From contig JASMHE010000010.1 in assembly GCA_030750865.1 (NCBI GenBank), positions 22,534-86,533 on the forward strand: a stretch of DNA of 64,000 nucleotides, given 5' to 3'. This DNA comes from Alphaproteobacteria bacterium. Its GTDB lineage: Bacteria; Pseudomonadota; Alphaproteobacteria; Micavibrionales; Micavibrionaceae. Each line of letters starts with the position of its first letter. Position 1 is the stretch's first letter. Below, one piece after another: positions 25,494 to 34,528 of the stretch. The notes beneath the pieces were generated by a model, which saw nothing but the letters and a program-made list of their open reading frames with translations, had not been told where the DNA came from and made no database searches. A program made the translations under genes and the position numbers.

Positions 25494-26948
25494 ATGCGGC
25501 ATATGCCGATCAATATTGGAACGCTCCACTTTGTGGGTATCGGCGGCATCGGCATGAGCGGCATTGCCGAGATTTTGCACGATTCAGGCTATCAGGTGCA
25601 GGGATCTGATATGGCCGAAAATGCCAATGTGCAGCGTCTGCGCAAAAAAGGACTTCTGGTTCATGTTGGTCATGATGCCGGACATCTTATGGATCAGGAC
25701 GGCGAGGAAGTTGCCGTTGTTGTGATTTCATCTGCGGTGAAAAATGATAATCCGGAATTGAAAGCGGCCCGTGCGCAGGGACTGCCTGTTGTGCGCCGTG
25801 CCGAAATGCTGGCGGAATTGATGCGTCTGCGCTGGTCGATTGCCATTGGCGGAACGCACGGTAAAACGACCACGACATCGATTGTCGGTACGATGTTGGA
25901 AGAAGGCGGGTGCGATCCGACGGTGATTAATGGCGGGATCGTGAACCGCTATGGCACGAATATCCGTTTGGGGCAGGGCGACTGGCTTGTGGCTGAGGCC
26001 GATGAAAGTGACGGTACATTTACGCGCTTGCCCGCCACGATTTGCGTTGTGACGAATATTGATCCCGAACATATGGAAAGCTATAGCGGTTTTGATGGCG
26101 TGCGCCGTGCTTATCAGCAGTTTGTTGAAAATATTCCGTTCTATGGTTTCGGTGTTTTGTGTGCCGATCATGATGAGGTGCTGTCGTTAAAGGCCCGCGT
26201 GCCCGACCGCCGTATTGTGACCTATGGGTTTAGTCCGCAGGCCGATGTGCGGGCGGTGAATGTGCAGACCGATGTTGATGGCAGCCGTTTTGATGTGGTG
26301 TTTTCGGCGTGGCTGCACGGCGAAGAAGAAGAGCATCTGAAAGATGTGTACCTGTCTATGCCCGGTGAACATAACGTGCAAAATGCGTTATCCGCGATTG
26401 CGATTGCTTATGAAATGGGAATTGCTTTTCCGTTGATGAAAAATGCGTTGTCGGGCTTTGCCGGTGTGAAGCGGCGCTTTACCAAAACAGGTGAAGTGAA
26501 TGATATTCTGGTGATTGATGATTACGGCCACCATCCGGTTGAGATTGAGGCCGTGTTGAAAACAGCCCGTATTTCGGCGGAAAAGCGCGGCGGGAATTTG
26601 ATCGCCGTGATGCAGCCGCACCGTTTCAGCCGTTTGCATGATTTGTTCGACGATTTTTGCACCTGCTTTACGCAGGCCGACAGCGTGCTGATTACCGATG
26701 TGTACAGAGCCGGAGAAGAGCCGATCGCCGGCGCGGATAAAGATGCGCTGGCCGATGGCATTCGTAAACACGGACATCGTGATGTAAATTGCCTTGATGA
26801 CATCAAAAAATTGCCACAATTCATTGCTGAAATCGGGAAACCAAACGATATCGTCGTGTGTCTCGGTGCGGGCGATATTACAACACACGCCAATGCGTTG
26901 CCACAGGCATTGACCGAAATCTATGATGCCGAGAAGAAAAGAGCCTGA
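25494..26948 (+). CDS. murC: UDP-N-acetylmuramate:L-alanine ligase
   Basis: First amino-acid ligase of murein precursor synthesis. The ATG at 25494 has GGGTGA five bases before it; a GTG at 25485 and an ATG at 25503 are alternatives. About 484 residues. HFVGIGGIGMSGIAEIL, the ATP loop GGTHGKTTTTS, EADESDGTF, NIDPEHMESY, GVKRRF, DDYGHHP and QPHRFSRL are all family signatures. murB follows after six bases. Confidence 0.96.
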   Translation: MRHMPINIGTLHFVGIGGIGMSGIAEILHDSGYQVQGSDMAENANVQRLRKKGLLVHVGHDAGHLMDQDGEEVAVVVISSAVKNDNPELKAARAQGLPVVRRAEMLAELMRLRWSIAIGGTHGKTTTTSIVGTMLEEGGCDPTVINGGIVNRYGTNIRLGQGDWLVAEADESDGTFTRLPATICVVTNIDPEHMESYSGFDGVRRAYQQFVENIPFYGFGVLCADHDEVLSLKARVPDRRIVTYGFSPQADVRAVNVQTDVDGSRFDVVFSAWLHGEEEEHLKDVYLSMPGEHNVQNALSAIAIAYEMGIAFPLMKNALSGFAGVKRRFTKTGEVNDILVIDDYGHHPVEIEAVLKTARISAEKRGGNLIAVMQPHRFSRLHDLFDDFCTCFTQADSVLITDVYRAGEEPIAGADKDALADGIRKHGHRDVNCLDDIKKLPQFIAEIGKPNDIVVCLGAGDITTHANALPQALTEIYDAEKKRA

Positions 26949-26954
26949 TACATC

Positions 26955-27929
26955 ATGACTGCCCTGAACCAAGATCAACTCACATTATCCCCCCGTGTCT
27001 CTTTGCCTGATATGCCATCTGTGCGTGGCCGTATCACGGAAAATGCACCATTGGGTATGGCGGGATGGTTCCGTGCGGGCGGTACGGCGGATTATATGTT
27101 CAAACCCGCCGATATTGATGATTTAAAAGAATTTCTGGGCCTGTTGCCCGCGGATGTGCCTGTATCAACATATGGCGTTTTGTCCAATACGATTGTGCGT
27201 GATGGCGGTGTGCGCGGTGTTGTGATCCGTCTCGGGCGTGATTTCGCGGGAATTGAGGCGCAGGATGACCACACCATTTATGCCGGATCACTGGCGCTGG
27301 ATGCCAATGTCGCAAAGGCAGCGGCACAAGCCGATATTGACGGGCTTGCATTTTATAGCGGTATTCCCGGTACGATTGGCGGCGCGCTGCGCATGAATGC
27401 GGGATGTTACGGCACGGAAACAAAAGATGTGCTGGTCAAATCATACGGTTTACGGCGTGATGGTAGCGATTTTGAAATGACGCCGGATGATATGGGAATG
27501 GCGTATCGTCATACGGAAACGCCGCAAGATGTTATTTTTACGGGCGCTTTATTCAAAGGTGTGCCAGGACAAAAAGAAGATATTCTCGGGCATATGAATG
27601 ATATTCGTACGCGCCGTGAGAATTCACAGCCGATCCGCGAGAAAACGGGCGGATCAACATTTGCAAACCCGTCCGCCGAAGATATTGAAAAAGCCGGACT
27701 GCCCGAAGGCACAAAAGTGTGGCAGTTGATCGATTCCGTACAGGGGCGCGGGCTGCGTGTCGGCGGGGCGATTATGTCTGAAAAACATTGTAATTTCATG
27801 ATCAATACCGGCGATGCAACGGCCGCGGATCTTGAAAATCTTGGTGAGGAGGTGCGCCGCCGTGTTTACGAGACGCATGGAATCATGCTGAGATGGGAAA
27901 TCAGACGCATCGGGGAGGTCGTGTCATGA
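26955..27929 (+). CDS. murB: UDP-N-acetylenolpyruvoylglucosamine reductase
   Basis: FAD-dependent, NADPH-using enzyme that makes UDP-MurNAc. 324 residues, type I-like. NAPLGMAGWFRAGGTADYMFKP at the start of the FAD domain, then FYSGIPGTIGGALRMNAGCYG, the catalytic serine region KTGGSTFANP, and GLRVGGAIMSEKHCNFMINTG. Stop overlaps the ddl start (ATGA). The first ~25 residues are poorly conserved and the real start might be a little downstream. Confidence 0.94.
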   Translation: MTALNQDQLTLSPRVSLPDMPSVRGRITENAPLGMAGWFRAGGTADYMFKPADIDDLKEFLGLLPADVPVSTYGVLSNTIVRDGGVRGVVIRLGRDFAGIEAQDDHTIYAGSLALDANVAKAAAQADIDGLAFYSGIPGTIGGALRMNAGCYGTETKDVLVKSYGLRRDGSDFEMTPDDMGMAYRHTETPQDVIFTGALFKGVPGQKEDILGHMNDIRTRRENSQPIREKTGGSTFANPSAEDIEKAGLPEGTKVWQLIDSVQGRGLRVGGAIMSEKHCNFMINTGDATAADLENLGEEVRRRVYETHGIMLRWEIRRIGEVVS

Positions 27930-28918
27930 ACAAAAAGAATGTCGCATTATTGGTTGGGGGCTGGTCTGCGGAACGCGAAGTCTCTTTAACAAAGGGCAAA
28001 GCGGTTGAATCTGCGTTGATTGAGGCAGGATACGATGTGACCTGTATTGATGTGACAAAAGATATTCATACATTGGTTGCGGCGCTGACGCCTAAACCTG
28101 ATGCTGTGTTCAATAATTTGCACGGCCGCGGGGGCGAAGATGGCGAAATTCAGGGGCTGCTTGAAATCATGGAAATTCCGTACACGCATTCCGGTGTGAT
28201 GGCCTCTGCAGTGGGAATGAATAAATCCGTATCAAAAAATCTGGCCGCATCGGTCGGTGTCCCTGTGGCCGAAGAAGTGATTGCCACTGTGCGCGACATT
28301 ACGGCGCGTGATATGATGCCGCGCCCTTATGTTGTCAAGCCGATCAACGAAGGGTCAAGCGTGGGTATTCGTATCGTACAGGACGGTGACAATTTGCCTG
28401 CGGTGGATCTTAGTTTTAAAAATGAAGATGAGCCACTGATGGTGGAACGTTATATTCCGGGACGTGAATTGACTGTTGCTGTTCTGGATGGCAAAGCGCA
28501 GGCGGTTACCGAAATTGTATCACATGCGTCGTTCTTTGATTATGATGCAAAATACCGCGATACGCGTACCGAATATGTCCTGCCGGCAAAAATTCCTGCA
28601 GAGATTTATGAATCCTGTATGGATTTTGCCGAGCGCGTGTATAATATAGTGGAATGCCGTGGCTTGGCCCGTTGTGACTTTCGTTATGACGACACGGTCA
28701 CGGAGCAGGAGGCGTTATGCTTTCTGGAAATCAACACACAGCCTGGTCTGACGGCGGAATCAATCGGACCGTCACAGGTTATCTATAACGGGACGAGCTT
28801 TTCCGAGCTTTGCGCCCATCTTGTCGAGACAGCAACATGCCAAAAAGAAAACGAAAAGGCACAGCAAAAAATAAAAGCGGATGGTTCAACGCCTCAGCCA
28901 GAGAAACGCTTCGCTTAA
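27926..28918 (+). CDS. ddl: D-alanine--D-alanine ligase
   Basis: ATP-grasp ligase making the D-Ala-D-Ala dipeptide used by MurF. The ATG at 27926 follows GGGGAGG by nine bases and gives 330 residues; an upstream in-frame ATG lies within murB. VALLVGGWSAEREVSL, PYTHSGVMASAVGMNK, VKPINEGSSVGI, the catalytic FFDYDAKY and FLEINTQPGLTAESIGP are intact. The last ~25 residues (Lys/Gln-rich) overlap the ftsQ reading frame by 82 bases and extend beyond the usual ATP-grasp end. Confidence 0.95.
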   Translation: MNKKNVALLVGGWSAEREVSLTKGKAVESALIEAGYDVTCIDVTKDIHTLVAALTPKPDAVFNNLHGRGGEDGEIQGLLEIMEIPYTHSGVMASAVGMNKSVSKNLAASVGVPVAEEVIATVRDITARDMMPRPYVVKPINEGSSVGIRIVQDGDNLPAVDLSFKNEDEPLMVERYIPGRELTVAVLDGKAQAVTEIVSHASFFDYDAKYRDTRTEYVLPAKIPAEIYESCMDFAERVYNIVECRGLARCDFRYDDTVTEQEALCFLEINTQPGLTAESIGPSQVIYNGTSFSELCAHLVETATCQKENEKAQQKIKADGSTPQPEKRFA

Positions 28919-29727
28919 TATTCGCACGTCTTTTAATACGGTTAAAAGCGCTGGCAATGCTGTTTGCGGTTGTGATCTTTGTTGCGTGGCTTTGCGTTTG
29001 GGGCTGGCTGAGCGGCTTTTTTGCGCAAACCTATCAGGATACACGCGCGGCCGTTCTCGATTATACGGTCGATATGGGGTTTTATGTTGACGATCTGTTG
29101 GTGGAAGGGCGCGAAAATGCAGATGCCGATTTGATTATGGCGCTGCTGAATGTGGATCATGGTGATCCGATTTTCGCGTTTGATCCGGTGTCGGCAAAAC
29201 AAGCGCTTGAAAAAATATCATGGATCAAAGAAGCGCGTGTCGAACGCCGTTTGCCGCGACGGGTTTATATTGATTTGACCGAACGCACGCCAATGGCGCT
29301 GTGGCAGAAAGACGGCAAGGTGAAATTGATTGATGCGGAATCTGTCGTTCTGACATCGACACCATCGGGGAAGTTCAAGGATATGATCCTGATTGTCGGG
29401 GATGGCGCCGAAGAGCATGCGGCATCATTGATCCGCCTGCTGGAATCAGAGCCGGTTATAAAACCGCATGTTGATACATTGAAACGTATTCAGGAACGGC
29501 GCTGGGATATGGTTTTATCAAATGGTATTGTTGTGAAATTGCCTGAAGAGAATATTCCGCTGGCACTGCGCAGGCTGGTGGAATTGCAGGAAAGCGATCA
29601 AATCATGAATCGGGATTTGCTGGCAATCGATATTCGGGATCAGGAAAAAATAACGGTCAGAACACGGCCGGGAAACGTCGAATCATATAAGTCTGAGCTA
29701 TTACGCCATAAAGGAAACGCAATATGA
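28837..29727 (+). CDS. ftsQ: Cell division protein FtsQ
   Basis: Bitopic division protein that recruits the FtsL/FtsB pair. From the ATG at 28837 there are 296 residues: very basic cytoplasmic N-terminus (PKRKRKGTAKN), membrane segment about 40-65, a POTRA domain about 80-150 with VEGRENADADLIMALLNVDHGDPIF and ARVERRLPRRVYIDLTERTPMALW, then the beta domain. The start lies 82 bases inside ddl; no later methionine before the membrane segment fits, so a true overlap is likely. Stop overlaps ftsA (ATGA). Confidence 0.92.
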   Translation: MPKRKRKGTAKNKSGWFNASARETLRLIFARLLIRLKALAMLFAVVIFVAWLCVWGWLSGFFAQTYQDTRAAVLDYTVDMGFYVDDLLVEGRENADADLIMALLNVDHGDPIFAFDPVSAKQALEKISWIKEARVERRLPRRVYIDLTERTPMALWQKDGKVKLIDAESVVLTSTPSGKFKDMILIVGDGAEEHAASLIRLLESEPVIKPHVDTLKRIQERRWDMVLSNGIVVKLPEENIPLALRRLVELQESDQIMNRDLLAIDIRDQEKITVRTRPGNVESYKSELLRHKGNAI

Positions 29728-31004
29728 GCAAGAAGTTTAAACCAAGCTTTAAGCCGAAAGGATCTGTTTTTGCCGCGCTGGATATCGGGTCCAGCAAAAT
29801 CGCGTGCCTGATTGCACGCATCGTGGATGATAACGGCAATTACGAGATTTTGGGCGCAGGTCATCAGGCATCGCACGGGGTGAAATCCGGTGTCGTGACG
29901 GATCAGGCGGAAATCGAGCAGGTGATCCGGCAGGTTGTCCATACGGCCGAACATATGGCCGCGAACGCGATGAAGGGGTATCCGCTGCGCGAAGTTGTGA
30001 TGAATGTGGCGGGCACATTGGCAACGTCGCATAATTTTCAGGTCGGGGTTGAAATTGCCGGACAGGAAATTATTGAAAACGATGTGCGCCGTGCGATGGT
30101 GAAAGCGCAGGAGCAAATCCTGACCGATGATATCGAGCTTATTCATACAATTCCGGTTGGTTATATGATTGACGGGAATGACGGTATTCGTGAACCGCGC
30201 GGTATGTATGGCGAAACGCTGGATGTGAATATTCATCTGGTAACGGGTGAGTCAACGTCGCTGCGTAATATTGCAACAGCGGTCCAGCACAGTCATCTGG
30301 ATATTGATGCGCTGTGCTTGTCTTCATATGCGGCGGGGCTGTCCAGTCTGGTCGAAGACGAAATGGATCTCGGCTGTACGGTGATTGATATGGGGGGCGG
30401 CGTGACATCTTTTGCGCTGTTCCAGAGCGGCTCGCTGATTTATGCCGATGCGGTACCGCTTGGCGGCAAGCACGTCACAAGTGATATTGCGCGTGGCCTG
30501 ACAACATCGCTGGCTGATGCCGAACGGTTAAAAACGCTGTATGGCAGTGCCATCGGCACAAGTGTCGATCAAAATGAAATGATTGATGTGCCGCAGCTGG
30601 GTGATTCCAGCCGCAAGGAAATCAATCACGTGCCGCGTTCGTTGTTGATCGGGATTATACAGCCGCGCATCGAAGAAATTCTGGAGCTTGTGCGCGCAAA
30701 GTTAAAGGAAAGCGGATTTGGTGATCTGGTTGGTCGCCGCGTTGTGTTAACGGGCGGAGCAAGCCAATTGCCCGGCATGCGTGATCTTGCGCAGCTTGTT
30801 CTGGATAAGCAGGTGCGTCTTGGTGGACCGATCCGTGTTGCGGGTTTACCTGATTCTGTTTCAAGTCCGGCCTTTGCGACAACGGTCGGGTTACTGAATT
30901 GTGTGGCGACGCGGTCCCATGAAATTCCGGCCGATATCATCGCGCAGATGCAGCCGGAGAATCTGTTTGACCGTGTCAAATTGTGGTTGCGTGAGAATTG
31001 GTGA
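29724..31004 (+). CDS. ftsA: Cell division protein FtsA
   Basis: Actin-like ATPase that tethers FtsZ to the membrane and activates the divisome. 426 residues. ALDIGSSKIACLIA (phosphate loop), GVKSGVVTD, the SHF/1C domain, DMGGGVTSFALF (second phosphate loop) and VVLTGGASQLPGM (adenosine motif) are present; the C-terminal helix FDRVKLWLRENW is amphipathic and suited to membrane binding. Followed by a hairpin and a long leader before ftsZ. Confidence 0.96.
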   Translation: MSKKFKPSFKPKGSVFAALDIGSSKIACLIARIVDDNGNYEILGAGHQASHGVKSGVVTDQAEIEQVIRQVVHTAEHMAANAMKGYPLREVVMNVAGTLATSHNFQVGVEIAGQEIIENDVRRAMVKAQEQILTDDIELIHTIPVGYMIDGNDGIREPRGMYGETLDVNIHLVTGESTSLRNIATAVQHSHLDIDALCLSSYAAGLSSLVEDEMDLGCTVIDMGGGVTSFALFQSGSLIYADAVPLGGKHVTSDIARGLTTSLADAERLKTLYGSAIGTSVDQNEMIDVPQLGDSSRKEINHVPRSLLIGIIQPRIEEILELVRAKLKESGFGDLVGRRVVLTGGASQLPGMRDLAQLVLDKQVRLGGPIRVAGLPDSVSSPAFATTVGLLNCVATRSHEIPADIIAQMQPENLFDRVKLWLRENW

Positions 31005-31044
31005 GGTGATTTTACGTTATGCACGGTAAATCACACCTTTTTCC
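31004..31044 (+). terminator. Imperfect hairpin with T-run after ftsA
   Basis: GGTGATTTTAC / GTAAATCACACC with a bulge, followed by five T. It may terminate part of the dcw transcript before ftsZ, separating ftsZ levels from the genes upstream. Confidence 0.45.
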
Positions 31045-31047
31045 ACA
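31039..31047 (+). promoter_or_regulatory. DnaA-box-like sequence TTTTCCACA
   Basis: Fits the relaxed DnaA consensus TTWTNCACA. First of the CCACA-containing sites in the ftsA-ftsZ gap. Confidence 0.4.
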
Positions 31048-31098
31048 GAGAGAGTCACAACTCTTTTTTCGCGTATTCCCTGTGTTTTTGAGGTTTTT

Positions 31099-31125
31099 CT
31101 GTGGATGTAATGCAGTTATCCACAG
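31099..31125. promoter_or_regulatory. Perfect DnaA box in an inverted repeat upstream of ftsZ
   Basis: TTATCCACA (31116-31124) is an exact strong DnaA box. It forms a perfect eight-base inverted repeat with CTGTGGAT (31099-31106), whose complement ends in a weaker box (ACATCCACA). The site is about 230 bases before the ftsZ start. DnaA control of ftsZ is established in Caulobacter, which makes a regulatory role plausible here. Confidence 0.5.
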
Positions 31126-31352
31126 TATTTGTAAAAACACCCCTTCACGAATCTTTCGAGTTTTGTAACACTTCGAAAGTCCGAATCAAAAGAATCAGTT
31201 AGCTTGAGTTTCTCAAGTCGTATCAATGTCTAAGAACAGGAGTTTATGTGGGGTTTTGGAGTCCGATTGCGTAAGAATTCATTTTTCCGCTCTTTTATTT
31301 CAAGCGTCTCTCACTTAGAATCGAAAGTATCTTGCCTATGGAGGATCACTCA
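31126..31352 (+). other. Long ftsZ leader without a gene
   Basis: No gene is seen. It contains CTTTCGA / TCGAAAG arms around a 13-base spacer near 31153-31180, and the small perfect hairpin CTTGAG-TTT-CTCAAG (31203-31217). The ribosome site GGAGG (31340-31344) lies eight bases before the ftsZ ATG. Promoters for ftsZ are expected here but none could be set with confidence. Confidence 0.4.
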
Positions 31353-33185
31353 ATGATAAATGTCAGAATGCAACCAACCGAAGTTCAAAAGCTTTCGCCG
31401 AAAATTACCGTAATTGGTGTCGGCGGCGCAGGGGGGAATGCGGTCAATAATATGATCAGCAGCGACCTGCAAGGTGTCGAATTTCTTGTCTGTAATACAG
31501 ATGCGCAAGCGCTGGAAGGTTCTTATTGCGAAACAAAAATTCAACTCGGGACAGATGTCACCGGCGGTCTTGGTGCCGGTGCAAAACCGGAAGTCGGGCG
31601 CGCTGCAGCGGAAGAAAGCCTGAATGATGTCCTGACATATCTGGAAGGCTCGAATATGGCCTTTATCACAGCCGGTATGGGCGGTGGTACAGGAACGGGC
31701 GCAGCGCCTGTGATTGCCAAAGCCTGCCGTGAAAAAGGAATTTTGACGGTCGGTGTTGTGACAAAGCCGTTCCATTTCGAAGGCACAACACGGATGCGTA
31801 TGGCCGAGCAGGGCATTGAAGAAATGCAGGATTACGTGGATACGTTGATCGTCATCCCGAACCAGAACCTGTTCCGCGTTGCAAACGAAAAAACAACATT
31901 TGCCGAAGCGTTCCGCATGGCCGATTCTGTTCTGCAGTCCGGTGTGCGTGGCGTGACGGACCTGATGGTAATGCCTGGTCTGATTAACCTTGATTTTGCC
32001 GATATTCGTTCTTCCATGATTGAAATGGGTAAAGCCATGATGGGAACGGGTGAGGCCGAGGGCGAACGTCGTTCTGTCGAGGCCGCTGAGGCTGCGATTA
32101 ACAACCCGCTTCTTGATGATGTTACAATGAAAGGTGCGCGCGGCGTTATTATTAACGTGACGGGCGGTACAGACATGACATTGTTCGAAGTTGACGAAGC
32201 CTGTAACCGTATTCGTGACGAAGTTGACCCGAATGCGAATATTATCTTCGGTTCTACATTTGACGAAAAACTCGACGGTGTTATGCGCGTTTCTGTTGTT
32301 GCAACAGGGATTGATGCCGAAGAACGTCGCGTTGGTTCAACAGGTGGCGGTGCTGTTTTTACAAATGCCGTATCCCAGCAGGGCACATCTGAAAAAAAGC
32401 TTGAACGCGCACAGCCTAATGCGACAAGCATGAGCGTGGCTGAAGAAGCAGAGACTGCGCAGGATCAAATTGTCTCGGCGCAACAGCCATCTTTGTCTGC
32501 GGCGACCTACAGCCCTGAAATTGCAAAACCGGCAGCGCCGGCACCTGCACCGGAACAGGCTGAACTGAGCAGCTTTTCTCGCGGGCCCGAGATGCCGCAA
32601 CCTTCTGCGGAAACAGATGCGAATGCGAGCGAAGCCAAGCGTGGCACAATTTATAACGATGCGTTTATTCCGCCAAAGCCTGTCGAGGCACCAAAGCCCT
32701 TTGACGGACCATCTGCGGATATGACGCAAACGCCTGCTGTTGAAGAAACGGTTATGGAAGAACAACCTGCCGCTCCGGAAACACAGGACACAGAGCTGTC
32801 TGCATCACGGACGCAAGATTCATCTGTTTCACCTGCTTCTGCAGGATCGACACTGAATTTGAAGCCGCCTGTACCGGGTGGTGCTGGTCATGTGCCAACA
32901 CCAAAGAAAAAGCCGGCGTCATTGTTCGAGCGTTTCACAAGCCCGCTACGTCAGGGGCATGATGATCGCAAAGACGAAGAAGCATCAGGCGAAGGCCGCA
33001 CAGGCAGTGCCGGTGGTGCCGGAGGATTTGGTTCTTTGGGACTGCGTGCGCCGAAAACGGCCGCTGCAGCGAAGGAACAGCCGCAGGGCAGCCTGAATAT
33101 TGATATGCCGAAAGAAAAGGCGAAGAAAGAAGGTAGCGAAGACGAACTTGATATTCCTGCATTCTTGCGTCGCCAAGCGAACTAA
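31353..33185 (+). CDS. ftsZ: Cell division GTPase FtsZ with long C-terminal linker
   Basis: Tubulin-like GTPase that forms the Z ring. The ATG at 31353 is set by GGAGG eight bases before it. 610 residues: GTPase core about 15-325 with [14 protein letters not shown], the tubulin signature GGGTGTG (110-116) and NLDFADI; then a Pro/Ala/Glu/Gln-rich linker of some 260 residues, disordered by composition; then the conserved partner-binding tail [11 protein letters not shown]. Core and tail are typical, and the linker is long compared with E. coli (383 residues in all) but alphaproteobacterial FtsZ proteins often have long ones. A terminator follows. Confidence 0.97.
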   Translation: MINVRMQPTEVQKLSPKITVIGVGGAGGNAVNNMISSDLQGVEFLVCNTDAQALEGSYCETKIQLGTDVTGGLGAGAKPEVGRAAAEESLNDVLTYLEGSNMAFITAGMGGGTGTGAAPVIAKACREKGILTVGVVTKPFHFEGTTRMRMAEQGIEEMQDYVDTLIVIPNQNLFRVANEKTTFAEAFRMADSVLQSGVRGVTDLMVMPGLINLDFADIRSSMIEMGKAMMGTGEAEGERRSVEAAEAAINNPLLDDVTMKGARGVIINVTGGTDMTLFEVDEACNRIRDEVDPNANIIFGSTFDEKLDGVMRVSVVATGIDAEERRVGSTGGGAVFTNAVSQQGTSEKKLERAQPNATSMSVAEEAETAQDQIVSAQQPSLSAATYSPEIAKPAAPAPAPEQAELSSFSRGPEMPQPSAETDANASEAKRGTIYNDAFIPPKPVEAPKPFDGPSADMTQTPAVEETVMEEQPAAPETQDTELSASRTQDSSVSPASAGSTLNLKPPVPGGAGHVPTPKKKPASLFERFTSPLRQGHDDRKDEEASGEGRTGSAGGAGGFGSLGLRAPKTAAAAKEQPQGSLNIDMPKEKAKKEGSEDELDIPAFLRRQAN

Positions 33186-33266
33186 GAGGTCAACCTAAGA
33201 GGCCAAAATCAGGCGGCATTCACAGAATTCATTTTAAATGGATATTTACTCAAATTGCTAAACTTG

Positions 33267-33293
33267 CAGGGGGCTTTCGCCCCCTCTTTTTTT
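33267..33293 (+). terminator. Rho-independent terminator of ftsZ
   Basis: AGGGGGC-TTTC-GCCCCCT hairpin followed by C and seven T, about 80 bases after the ftsZ stop. Confidence 0.88.
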
Positions 33294-33366
33294 GTTTCCT
33301 GTGTTGTGTGGTGCTGCCTTGTGTTGCGGGGCGCGGCAAGTGTAACAAAGCGCAATAAAGCGTGAT

Positions 33367-33395
33367 TTGTATAGCGCGCACGTATTTTCTATATT
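33367..33395 (+). promoter_or_regulatory. Predicted promoter of lpxC
   Basis: TTGTAT (33367-33372) and TATATT (33390-33395) with a 17-base spacer, about 110 bases before the lpxC start and after the ftsZ terminator, so lpxC probably has its own transcript. Nothing else was seen in the gap 33294-33503. Confidence 0.45.
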
Positions 33396-33503
33396 GAAAT
33401 CAGAGTAAAACGTCTTTTCAGCATTCTCTTTTGCGCATTTTTGCACATATGGCTATGACGACGTTCGATAAATTGAAACACATACTTATAACGGTTATTT
33501 TAA

Positions 33504-34385
33504 ATGCAACATACGCTAAAAACATCTGTAACATTCGACGGTGTTGGTCTTCATTCAGGATGCGATGTGACAATGACGGTGCATCCGGCTGAGGCAGGGC
33601 ACGGCATTGTGTTTGTCCGCACAGATGTGACAGACAGCCGGGCGCAGGCCATAGCGGCCCGCTGGGATGCGGTGGTTGATACAAAGCTTTGTACGGTGAT
33701 TGGTAACGAAGATGGTGTAACACTCGGCACAATCGAACATTTGATGGCCGCGCTGCGTGGCTGCGCGATTGATAATGCCTTGATCGAAATTAACGGACCG
33801 GAAGTGCCTGTGATGGATGGCAGTTCTGTGGCCTTTGTTGAAAAATTCGATGAAACAGGTTTTGTCCGTCAGGATGCGCCGCGCCGTGCGATCCGCGTTT
33901 TAAAAGAAGTTGAAGTCACCGTTGAGGGTAAGAAAGTGGCCTTGAAGCCTGCTGATATTGCAACTTTCTCGGGCTTTATCGATTTTGATCATCCGTTGAT
34001 CGGCAACCAAAAATATGAAATCAAGTTGCTGAACGGGAATTTCCGTCACGATCTGGCCGATGCCCGTACATTCGGTTTCGCGCATGAGGTTGAAGCGCTG
34101 CGCAAAATGGGGTTGGCGCTTGGCGGTTCTCTGGATAATGCCATTGTGCTTGATAGTGAAAAAGTCCTGAATGCACAGGGACTACGTTACAGCGATGAAT
34201 TTATTCGTCATAAATTGCTGGACGCGATTGGCGATTTATATCTGGCCGGTGGTCCGCTTTTGGCCGCCTATGAAGGCGAAAAATCAAGCCATGACCTGAA
34301 TAACAAACTGTTGCACGCTTTGTTTGCTGATGACAGTGCCTGGGAATTTGTTGATGCCCCGGCGGATCAGGTGCAGGCAAGTTAG
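33504..34385 (+). CDS. lpxC: UDP-3-O-acyl-N-acetylglucosamine deacetylase
   Basis: Zinc deacetylase, the committed step of lipid A synthesis. 293 residues, near the usual ~300. QHTLKTSVTFDGVGLHSG at the start, zinc-ligand region GTIEHLMAAL, MDGSSVAFVE, DARTFGF and the second zinc/catalytic region RHKLLDAIGDLYLAG. Sits at the end of the dcw cluster as in many proteobacteria. Shows the cell has an LPS-bearing outer membrane. Confidence 0.96.
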   Translation: MQHTLKTSVTFDGVGLHSGCDVTMTVHPAEAGHGIVFVRTDVTDSRAQAIAARWDAVVDTKLCTVIGNEDGVTLGTIEHLMAALRGCAIDNALIEINGPEVPVMDGSSVAFVEKFDETGFVRQDAPRRAIRVLKEVEVTVEGKKVALKPADIATFSGFIDFDHPLIGNQKYEIKLLNGNFRHDLADARTFGFAHEVEALRKMGLALGGSLDNAIVLDSEKVLNAQGLRYSDEFIRHKLLDAIGDLYLAGGPLLAAYEGEKSSHDLNNKLLHALFADDSAWEFVDAPADQVQAS

Positions 34386-34433
34386 ATTGTCCTATAAAAG
34401 AACTATTTCTTTCTTTTTACGGCACGTTTTGCT

Positions 34434-34455
34434 AGAAAAACGTTTCGTTTTTTCT
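34434..34455 (+). terminator. Weak hairpin after lpxC
   Basis: AGAAAAACG-TTT-CGTTTTTTCT, an A/T-rich hairpin whose own 3' arm supplies the T-run. Confidence 0.4.
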
Positions 34456-34528
34456 GTTGGTCATAATTATATGTCCGAGAGGAAAGAAAAAGCGGTGTGA
34501 GACATCATGAAAACAAGGAATAAAAAAG

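Noticed and set aside
31832..32431. 199-codon minus-strand frame opposite ftsZ
   Set aside because: Ser/Thr/Arg/Ile-rich antisense product of the well-conserved ftsZ core; no ribosome site.
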